From: Betaproteobacteria bacterium
GTDB taxonomy: Bacteria > Pseudomonadota > Gammaproteobacteria > Burkholderiales > Usitatibacteraceae
Length of the DNA: 15,194 bases
Direction of reading: 5' to 3'
NCBI GenBank assembly: GCA_025362705.1
Contig: JANYFH010000374.1
Coordinates: 1 to 15,194, forward strand
Shown here: positions 1 to 5,889 of the stretch, one piece after another
How the letters are laid out: each line of letters starts with the position of its first letter
Numbering within the stretch: position 1 is the stretch's first letter
The notes under the pieces: model-generated
Told to the model about the DNA's origin: nothing
What the model saw: the letters and a program-made list of their open reading frames with translations, nothing else
Databases searched by the model: none
Position numbers and translations under genes: made by a program

Positions 1-147
1 GGTGGCGAAAGGATCGAGCGTGCCGGTATGACCCGCCTTTTCAGCGTTGAAAAGGCGCTTAGCCCAGCCGACCGCCGTATTGGAAGAAAGGTCAGAGTGC
101 TTATCGAGTAGCAGCACGCCGCTAATGGCACGTCTTGAGGCTCTCAT
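1..147 (-). CDS. truB: tRNA pseudouridine-55 synthase TruB, N-terminal part (cut by window edge)
   Basis: TruB converts U55 in the T loop of tRNAs to pseudouridine. Only the first 49 codons are present, and the frame runs open off the left edge. The segment GHTGTLDPFAT (residues 39-49) is the TruB catalytic motif, with Asp45 as the expected nucleophile. Upstream, GVLLLDK (10-16) and SSN (21-23) match the usual first motif. The ATG at 147 is the only sensible start, because an in-frame TGA lies four codons upstream; the ribosome site is weak. It is the last visible gene of the rimP-nusA-infB-rbfA-truB operon and sits 82 bases after rbfA. Oddity: the family's first motif normally reads LDKPxGxSS, but here it reads LDKHSDLSS, so the conserved Pro and Gly are His17 and Asp19. 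Identity is secure from motif and gene order. Confidence 0.93.
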   Translation of the reverse strand, partial: MRASRRAISGVLLLDKHSDLSSNTAVGWAKRLFNAEKAGHTGTLDPFAT

Positions 148-229
148 GCATTGAACTCAAGCACTGGTGCGGATCACAGGGCATTTTCGGCCTGAAAGGC
201 ACGTCAATGCTGGAGTTTCATCCTTCAAT

Positions 230-595
230 TTATTCTGAATGTTTGGCGTCATCCGCCACGGCATCGTCGATCAGCTTCGAAAGGCGCACCCCGCGTTCAA
301 TCGAAACGTCGATCTCGAAATGCAATTGCGGCACGGTGCGAATCGTCAATCGATGTGCGAGCAACGAGCGCAGAAAACCCGCCGCACTTTGTAATCCGTG
401 TTGGCAGGATTCAAGTTGCGCCTCGGTACCAAGCGAGGTGAAAAACACTTTCGCATGCCCGTTGTCACGCGCGACTTCTACGTCGGTCAGCGTAACCATC
501 GCGACGCGCGGATCACGCATCTCCAGGCGAATCAACTCCGATAATTCACGCTGGATGGCGTCGGCAATCTTGCGGTTACGGGCTTCTTGTGACAT
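230..595 (-). CDS. rbfA: 30S ribosome-binding factor RbfA
   Basis: RbfA is a small KH-type protein that binds the 30S subunit and helps mature the 5' end of 16S rRNA; it is important in cold adaptation. The 121-residue length is normal for the family. The N-terminus RNRKIADAIQRELSELI, the strand pair MRDPRVAMVTLTDVEVARD, and the following AKVFFTSLG are typical RbfA sequence. The C-terminal half contains VPQLHFEID (residues about 88-96), the conserved P-L-F-D region. The ATG at 595 is preceded by AAGG about 12 bases upstream, a weak but usable ribosome site. It lies 27 bases after infB and 82 before truB, so it is cotranscribed with them. There is nothing unusual in it. Confidence 0.96.
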   Translation of the reverse strand: MSQEARNRKIADAIQRELSELIRLEMRDPRVAMVTLTDVEVARDNGHAKVFFTSLGTEAQLESCQHGLQSAAGFLRSLLAHRLTIRTVPQLHFEIDVSIERGVRLSKLIDDAVADDAKHSE

Positions 596-622
596 TTGCG
601 TGGCTTGCCTTGTGACTGCTAC

Positions 623-3289
623 TTAAGCAAGCGTCCTCGCTACTTCGACGGTCTCGTACGCCTCAACCTGATCGCCCACCAGAATCTCGGCAAAGTTTTT
701 GACAGAAAGACCACATTCAAAACTCGCCTTCACTTCTTTCACGTCATCTTTGAAACGTTTCAACGAGTCCAGTTCACCGGTAAATATCACCACGCCATCG
801 CGCAACACACGCACGTTCGAACCACGTTTGATTACGCCGTCAAGTACCATGCCACCAGCCACAGCGCCAACTTTTGAAATTTTGAACACGTTGCGAATCT
901 CAACCAGGCCAACGATGCTTTCCTTGATTTCCGGTGAAAGCATGCCGCTCAGCGCCAGCTTCACATCGTCAACTGCTTCATAAATGATGTTGTAGTAGCG
1001 CACTTGCACACCGGACGTTTCCACCAGTTTGCGCGCGGCTGCGTCGGCGCGGGTGTTGAAACCTATGATGATGGCTTTGGACGCGAGCGCCAGATTGACA
1101 TCGGATTCGGTAATGGCGCCTACCGCCGCGTGCACAACATTGACCTTGACTTCAGCGGTAGACAGTTTCGCCAATGCGTGTGCGAGTCCTTCATATGAGC
1201 CCTGCACATCCGCCTTGATGATGACCGCCATCGATTTGGTTGCGCCCTCACCCATTTGTTCAAATGCGTTTTCAAGTTTTACAGCGCTCTGCTTGGCCAG
1301 TTTCACGTCACGGAACTTGCCCTGACGGAACAACGCAATTTCGCGCGCCTTGCGCTCATCGTTCAACACCATCATGTCGCCACCGGCTGCCGGAACGTCG
1401 GTAAGCCCCTGTACTTCTACAGGAATGGATGCACCCGCTTCCAACACCGGCTTGCCGTTCTCATCCAGCATGGCACGGACGCGCCCAAACACTGCACCTG
1501 CGAGCAACATGTCACCCTTTTTCAAGGTGCCGGACTGCACCAGAATGGTCGCAACAGGTCCACGCCCCTTATCGAGGCGCGCCTCGATAACAACCCCCTT
1601 GGCGGGCGCGTTCTTGACCGTTCTCAATTCGAGTACCTCGGCTTGCAGCAAAATGGCGTCGAGCAGATTGTCGATGCCCTGACCGGTCTTGGCCGACACT
1701 GGAATAAACATCACGTCTCCACCGTATTCTTCCGGCAGCACGTTTTCCGCCACTAACTCCTGCTTGACGCGATCCGGATTTGCCTCGGGCTTGTCGATCT
1801 TGTTCATTGCCACGATGATCGGCACATTCGCTGCTTTCGCATGCGCAATCGCTTCTTTGGTTTGTGGCATTACACCATCGTCGGCAGCAACAACAAGAAT
1901 GACGACGTCGGTAATCTCGGAGCCGCGCGCACGCATCGCCGTAAACGCCTCGTGACCGGGCGTATCGAGAAACGTGATCATGCCCTTGGGCGTGGTCACG
2001 TGATATGCGCCAATATGCTGGGTTATGCCGCCCGCTTCACCAGCAGCGACGCGGGCACGACGGATGGTATCGAGCAAAGAAGTTTTGCCGTGATCGACGT
2101 GGCCCATGATCGTTACTACCGGCGGACGTGGTTCCATGTCAGCCTCGGTATGGATGATCGCAACTTCGAGATATGACTCAGGATCATCTCCCTTGGCGGC
2201 TTTCGCAACATGTCCCAATTCGCCCACCAGAATCATGGCCGTTTCCTGGTCCAGGACTTGGTTGATCGTTACCATCGAACCCATCTTCATCATGATCTTG
2301 ATGACTTCGGCTGCTTTCACTGCCATTTTCTGCGCGAGTTCACCGACCGAAATAGTTTCGGGCACCAGCACTTCGCGAACGATTGGTTCGGTCGGCGCCT
2401 GAAAGTTTGTTGCGGCATCATCTTCATGTCGTTCTTTACCGCGCCGGCTGCGCCAGCCGTCGCGCCCGCCGCTTGCATCGCCACGCGTCTTGATGCCACG
2501 ACGTTTGGATAAATCATCAGCCCAGGAACCAGCGGGTTTGACCGCTTTCTTTACAGTCTTCTTGTCTGCCTTGGCCTCTTTTTCACCAGGCTTCAGCACC
2601 GGGCGATGCAGCGTGCCCTCGCTTGCCGGTGGGTCCTTCTTGAGCACCACGCGCTCGCCGATGCGGGGACGATTATCGGCAGCGGCTGACGCCGCAGCAT
2701 CAGCCGTTGGCGCTTCGACCGCGTTGGCAGCTACGGTATTATCGGCGGCTTTGGTTTTGCGCTTTGTTGGTTTCTTCTCGGTCGACTCGGCTACTGCCGG
2801 AGCGGCTTCTCCCGCGACCACTTCACCTTTTTTGGTACTCCGCTTGGGCGGTGCTTTGGCTTTTTGCTCGGCTTGCTTGGCGAGCAATGCAGATTGACGC
2901 TCCTCTTCGCCACGGCGCTTGGCTAATTCAACTTCATTCAGGATCGGCTGTGGTGGTTCAGCCGGCTTCTGCGGCTCGACGACTTCGGCGACCTCGACCT
3001 TGACAAATGTGCGCTTCTTACGCACTTCCACCTGAATCGTTCGCGCCTTGCCGGTCGCGTCGGACTTCTTGATTTCGGTCGTCTGCTTGCGCGTAAGAGT
3101 GATCTTTTTCTTTTCCTCCTTGTGACCGTGCACTTGCTGCAGATACGTCAGGAGATGCGACTTGTCGTCCTCAGAGAGGCTATCGGTTGCAGTTTTCAAG
3201 GCGACGCCCGCTGCCTTCAGCTGTTCAAGCAAAAGCTCCTCCGAGAGCTTAAGCTCCTTGGCAAATTGTGCGACGGTGGTTAGAGCCAT
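623..3289 (-). CDS. infB: Translation initiation factor IF-2
   Basis: IF-2 is the GTPase that places initiator fMet-tRNA on the ribosome and promotes subunit joining. The product has 888 residues, close to the E. coli length. Layout: an N-terminal IF2_N-type domain (about 1-55, MALTTVAQFAKELKLS); a long Lys/Ala/Pro-rich low-complexity linker (about 55-300); a second IF2_N-type segment (about 305-360); then the GTP-binding domain and domains II-IV. The G motifs are all present: GHVDHGKT at 396-403, DTPGH at 442-446, NKID at 496-499 and SAK at 532-534. The ATG at 3289 is preceded by ACAGGA at good spacing. It lies 71 bases after nusA and 27 before rbfA in the same operon. The linker is the variable part of this family, so its composition carries no special meaning. 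Confidence 0.98.
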   Translation of the reverse strand: MALTTVAQFAKELKLSEELLLEQLKAAGVALKTATDSLSEDDKSHLLTYLQQVHGHKEEKKKITLTRKQTTEIKKSDATGKARTIQVEVRKKRTFVKVEVAEVVEPQKPAEPPQPILNEVELAKRRGEEERQSALLAKQAEQKAKAPPKRSTKKGEVVAGEAAPAVAESTEKKPTKRKTKAADNTVAANAVEAPTADAAASAAADNRPRIGERVVLKKDPPASEGTLHRPVLKPGEKEAKADKKTVKKAVKPAGSWADDLSKRRGIKTRGDASGGRDGWRSRRGKERHEDDAATNFQAPTEPIVREVLVPETISVGELAQKMAVKAAEVIKIMMKMGSMVTINQVLDQETAMILVGELGHVAKAAKGDDPESYLEVAIIHTEADMEPRPPVVTIMGHVDHGKTSLLDTIRRARVAAGEAGGITQHIGAYHVTTPKGMITFLDTPGHEAFTAMRARGSEITDVVILVVAADDGVMPQTKEAIAHAKAANVPIIVAMNKIDKPEANPDRVKQELVAENVLPEEYGGDVMFIPVSAKTGQGIDNLLDAILLQAEVLELRTVKNAPAKGVVIEARLDKGRGPVATILVQSGTLKKGDMLLAGAVFGRVRAMLDENGKPVLEAGASIPVEVQGLTDVPAAGGDMMVLNDERKAREIALFRQGKFRDVKLAKQSAVKLENAFEQMGEGATKSMAVIIKADVQGSYEGLAHALAKLSTAEVKVNVVHAAVGAITESDVNLALASKAIIIGFNTRADAAARKLVETSGVQVRYYNIIYEAVDDVKLALSGMLSPEIKESIVGLVEIRNVFKISKVGAVAGGMVLDGVIKRGSNVRVLRDGVVIFTGELDSLKRFKDDVKEVKASFECGLSVKNFAEILVGDQVEAYETVEVARTLA

Positions 3290-3360
3290 TTGAATCCTGT
3301 CGGTTGTGTCGTTGAGCGGTGGAATACAGCGTGCGTAAAATCAAATTGTACAAATTGTTT

Positions 3361-4860
3361 TTATGCAGGCTGCTCCACAAACCACGGCGCTCTTGCCGTC
3401 ATGATCAGTTGTTTGGCGCGATCCGCTTCCATGCCAGTCATTTCGGTTAATTCATCGATGGCTAGGTCGGCCAGATTTTCCATCGTCCGCACGCCCTTGG
3501 TTGCAAGCAGATGCGCGGTGTCGTTGTCCATACCTTCCATCGCCAGCAAATCATCCGCAGCCGTCTCGATAGTCTCCTCCGATTTAATTTCATCGGTGAG
3601 CAACGCATCACGTGCCCGACGGCGTAATTCGTTGACGGTATCTTCGTCAAACGATTCGATTTCAAGCATTTCACTGATAGGCACATATGCCACTTCTTCG
3701 AGATTGCTGAATCCTTCGTCAATCAGGATTTTCGCTACCTCCTCGTCCACATCCAGCTTTGCCATGAACAATTCCTGGATCGAACCATGCTCGGTGTCGC
3801 GCTTCGAATTCGCCTCGGTTTCGGTCATCATGTTGAGCTGCCAGCCGGTAAGCTCGGACGCGAGCCGCACGTTCTGGCCGCCACGACCAATCGCTTGCGC
3901 GAGTTGTTCTTCATCAACCACAACATCCATGCTGTGCTTTTCTTCATCGACGATGATCGATGAGACTTCAGCGGGCGCCAGCGCATTAATCACAAATTGC
4001 GCCGGATCAGCCGACCACAAAATAATATCGACGCGTTCACCGGCCAATTCGCCCGTGACTGCCTGTACGCGTGAACCACGCATGCCAACGCAGGTGCCAA
4101 TAGGGTCAATGCGCGGATCATTTGATTTCACGGCAATCTTGGCGCGCAGCCCCGGATCGCGCGCAGCAGCGACTAATTCAAGCAGCCCTTCTTCGAGTTC
4201 CGGCACTTCTAGCTCGAACAAGACTTTAATGAGCTCTGGTGTGATGCGCGACAACACCAACTGCGGGCCGCGCAATGTGCGATCCACCTTCAACAAGTAC
4301 GCACGTACACGATCCCCGACCCGCAAGTTTTCCTTGGGAATCGTTTGGTCGCGTGGCAGCAATGCTTCGATGCGACCAGATTCGACAATGACATTGCCAC
4401 GCTCGATGCGTTTAATCGTACCAGTGACGAGCAACTCATCACGTTCCAGAAAATCGCTCAGTACCTGCTCGCGTTCGGCATCACGGATTTTTTGCAGGAT
4501 GACCTGCTTCGCCGTTTGCGCCCCGATTCGACCAAAATCCACTGGTTCCAGCGGTTCCTCAATGATGTCTCCGAGCTCCAGGCCTTCGCCACGCTCAGGT
4601 GCATCGGTGATCGCGATTTGGCGCGCTGGCGCTTCGTGCTCTTCGTCTGGCACCACCACCCATTGGCGAAATCCCTTGTACTCACCCGTCAGTCGGTCGA
4701 TTTCGACGCGCACGTCCGCTTCATCCTGGAGGAATTTATCGGTGAAGCGACGTTTGGTTGCCGACGCAAGCGCTTGCTCGAGTGCTGTAAAAATTGTTTC
4801 GCGCGGAACGCTTTTTTCGCGTGCCAAAGCATCAACCAACAACAGAATTTCGCGACTCAT
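3361..4860 (-). CDS. nusA: Transcription elongation/termination factor NusA
   Basis: NusA binds RNA polymerase and nascent RNA and modulates pausing, intrinsic termination and antitermination. The 499 residues divide as follows: an RNA-polymerase-binding N-terminal domain (about 1-135); an S1 domain (about 141-205, with VTGTIKRIERGNVIVESG); KH1 (about 207-285, GMRG loop at 259-262); KH2 (about 290-350, GRGG loop at 325-328); and two C-terminal helix-hairpin-helix acidic repeats (about 360-430 and 435-495) like those in beta- and gammaproteobacteria. The start is well supported: AGGAG sits 8 bases before the ATG. It lies 53 bases after rimP and 71 before infB. In E. coli NusA affects expression of its own operon. 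A terminator-like hairpin in the rimP leader would fit that here, but this is inference. Confidence 0.98.
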   Translation of the reverse strand: MSREILLLVDALAREKSVPRETIFTALEQALASATKRRFTDKFLQDEADVRVEIDRLTGEYKGFRQWVVVPDEEHEAPARQIAITDAPERGEGLELGDIIEEPLEPVDFGRIGAQTAKQVILQKIRDAEREQVLSDFLERDELLVTGTIKRIERGNVIVESGRIEALLPRDQTIPKENLRVGDRVRAYLLKVDRTLRGPQLVLSRITPELIKVLFELEVPELEEGLLELVAAARDPGLRAKIAVKSNDPRIDPIGTCVGMRGSRVQAVTGELAGERVDIILWSADPAQFVINALAPAEVSSIIVDEEKHSMDVVVDEEQLAQAIGRGGQNVRLASELTGWQLNMMTETEANSKRDTEHGSIQELFMAKLDVDEEVAKILIDEGFSNLEEVAYVPISEMLEIESFDEDTVNELRRRARDALLTDEIKSEETIETAADDLLAMEGMDNDTAHLLATKGVRTMENLADLAIDELTEMTGMEADRAKQLIMTARAPWFVEQPA

Positions 4861-4913
4861 TTCTAATGCTCCTGCATGATTTCAGTGTTTACTGCGTTTT
4901 GACTTCACGCCGG

Positions 4914-5444
4914 TCAGATATCCGGGATCAGCCGCGTTTTATCAATGCTTTCAAAAGGCACGCGAATGCGTTTCGCGATCTCCAAAGGCGCTCCTGCACG
5001 TTTTGGTTTATTGAGTTTTCTGGGTTTGCCAACGGCCTTTAAAGCAGGCTTTGACGCACCCTCATCCTCGATCAAACCAAACACAATCGTTTCCCCGTCC
5101 AGCGCCTCGATAACGCCATCGAAACGCTTCCTTCCCTCAACTACCGTATTCAAACGAACCTTGACTGCCCGTCCAAGATATTGCTGGTAGTTCGCCAAAC
5201 TTTTCAACAGCCGATCCAGCCCCGGTGAAGAAACTTCAAGGCGTTCAAACTCAATATTTTCGACCTCCAAGACACGTGACAAGTGGTTACTTACGCTCAC
5301 GCAATCTTCCACGACAATGCCTTCCGGCTTATCGATAAACACCCGCATCAATCCGCGTGCGGAGAGTTCGAAATCAACCAGTTCGTAACCCAACCCCGCT
5401 ACGCTTGCAGCGACAATTTCGTGTGGCGCCAATTGAGCCGTCAT
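4914..5444 (-). CDS. rimP: Ribosome maturation factor RimP
   Basis: RimP binds the free 30S subunit and is needed for its maturation. The N-terminal domain is clear (GLGYELVDFEL, then MRVFIDKPEGIVVEDC), followed by EVSSPGLDRLL, the family hallmark. I chose the ATG at 5444 (176 residues) because AAGGA lies 10 bases upstream and the distance to GLGYEL fits the family. An ATG at 5462 would add MKDLRP but has no ribosome site and falls just after the T-run of the leader hairpin. The C-terminal SH3-like domain is interrupted by about 28 Lys/Pro/Ala-rich residues between GLIEDEG and IRVPFESIDKTRL. E. coli RimP (about 150 residues) lacks this segment. It is the first gene of the operon and lies 53 bases before nusA. 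Confidence 0.95.
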   Translation of the reverse strand: MTAQLAPHEIVAASVAGLGYELVDFELSARGLMRVFIDKPEGIVVEDCVSVSNHLSRVLEVENIEFERLEVSSPGLDRLLKSLANYQQYLGRAVKVRLNTVVEGRKRFDGVIEALDGETIVFGLIEDEGASKPALKAVGKPRKLNKPKRAGAPLEIAKRIRVPFESIDKTRLIPDI

Positions 5445-5447
5445 CGG

Positions 5448-5459
5448 CCTTAAATCCTT
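5448..5459 (-). promoter_or_regulatory. Ribosome-binding site deciding the rimP start
   Basis: Read on the minus strand, AAGGA (5459-5455) lies 10 bases before the ATG at 5444. A second AAGG (5451-5448) is too close at 3 bases. The alternative ATG at 5462 has only AT-rich hairpin tail upstream. This supports the shorter RimP. Confidence 0.6.
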
Positions 5460-5469
5460 CATTACAAAT

Positions 5470-5492
5470 AAAAAATGGGCACGAGGCCCACC
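5470..5492 (-). terminator. Intrinsic terminator-like hairpin in the rimP leader (possible attenuator)
   Basis: On the minus strand TGGGC (5490-5486) pairs with GCCCA (5480-5476) around a CTCGT loop. Two possible G-U pairs extend the base of the stem, and six T residues follow (5475-5470). It sits about 25 bases before the rimP ATG at 5444. No minus-strand gene ends upstream of it, so it is more likely a leader attenuator of the rimP-nusA-infB operon than the terminator of another gene. A rimP leader with a terminator has been proposed as an attenuator in gammaproteobacteria. The stem is short, so its strength is uncertain. Confidence 0.65.
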
Positions 5493-5512
5493 AACAAATT
5501 ACTTAGTCCTAT

Positions 5513-5540
5513 ATGTTAGCACGTACATCTACTTTGTTAA
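5513..5540 (-). promoter_or_regulatory. Candidate sigma70 promoter of the rimP-nusA-infB operon
   Basis: On the minus strand, TTAACA (5540-5535, 5 of 6 to TTGACA) and TAACAT (5518-5513, 4 of 6 to TATAAT) are 16 bases apart. Transcription would start near 5507 and give a leader of about 60 bases containing the hairpin at 5470-5492. A promoter further upstream cannot be excluded. Confidence 0.45.
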
Positions 5541-5736
5541 AGCGCTGGTTACGAATTTGCCGCTCCCTATCGGCGTTGTTGCGATCGAAATAGTAGCCCG
5601 AAACCGTATGATCGTAGCGACCGGGAATATTTGTCGATGGTAAGGTTTACGCTAACAGACATCTCGCGATCTAACGCAGCTTCAAAACACACCGCCTCCA
5701 CCGTTTGAAACAAAACAACGCAAACCACGCATAAAC

Positions 5737-5756
5737 ATGTTGCAAAAATGCGACAT
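5737..5756. promoter_or_regulatory. Inverted repeat ATGTTGC-N6-GCGACAT, candidate operator (copy 1)
   Basis: The site reads ATGTTGC, AAAAAT, GCGACAT. The arms form an 8-bp dyad (including the flanking A and T) with one mismatch. A second copy with identical arm length and spacing lies upstream of the other receptor gene (10985-11004); 15 of 20 positions agree. The centre is about 143 bases before the receptor ATG. The right half-site GCGACAT recurs at 5823-5829, where it overlaps the -35 element. The size and symmetry suggest a dimeric transcription factor, but the regulator family cannot be named. Confidence 0.6.
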
Positions 5757-5828
5757 TTGTCAAAATTTACGCCCAATTTCGCCACTAAACGATAAGCTTC
5801 ACCGGCTGCACCGTTCTAAGACGCGACA

Positions 5829-5858
5829 TTGACAAAATCAATTGCGGCTACCTATAGC
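5829..5858 (+). promoter_or_regulatory. Candidate sigma70 promoter of the first TonB-dependent receptor
   Basis: A perfect TTGACA (5829-5834) is followed after 18 bases by TATAGC (5853-5858, 4 of 6). Transcription would start near 5865, about 25 bases before the ATG at 5890, leaving room for the GAGG ribosome site at 5881-5884. The half-site GCGACAT (5823-5829) overlaps the -35 element, which would suit repression. Confidence 0.55.
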
Positions 5859-5889
5859 TTGCTTAGTTTTCAACCAATCCGAGGCCTAA

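Larger units (their letters stand above)
5463..5889. other. Divergent intergenic region between rimP and the first TonB-dependent receptor
   Basis: These 427 bases separate two divergent transcription units. They hold the rimP promoter and leader hairpin on the minus strand. On the plus strand they hold the inverted repeat at 5737-5756 and a sigma70-like promoter for the receptor. A 72-codon GTG-started frame on the minus strand (5785-5567) has no ribosome site and no recognisable similarity, so I do not call it. No initiator tRNA gene, such as E. coli has upstream of rimP, is visible here. Confidence 0.7.

Noticed and set aside
3343..3360. Short direct repeat CAATTTG in the nusA-infB gap
   Set aside because: Two 7-base AT-rich copies two bases apart are easily due to chance, and no function is indicated.
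3290..4879. Plus-strand open frame of 529 codons opposite nusA
   Set aside because: It lies entirely antisense to a certain gene, is dominated by Ser, Arg and Thr, and has no domain or ribosome site. It is a by-product of nusA codon use.
5567..5785. Minus-strand 72-codon frame with a hydrophobic stretch in the divergent intergenic region
   Set aside because: GTG start without a ribosome site, Cys-rich odd composition, and it overlaps the candidate operator.
5463..5889. Initiator tRNA gene upstream of rimP, as in E. coli
   Set aside because: No cloverleaf, T-loop GTTCRA motif or CCA-like end could be found on either strand.
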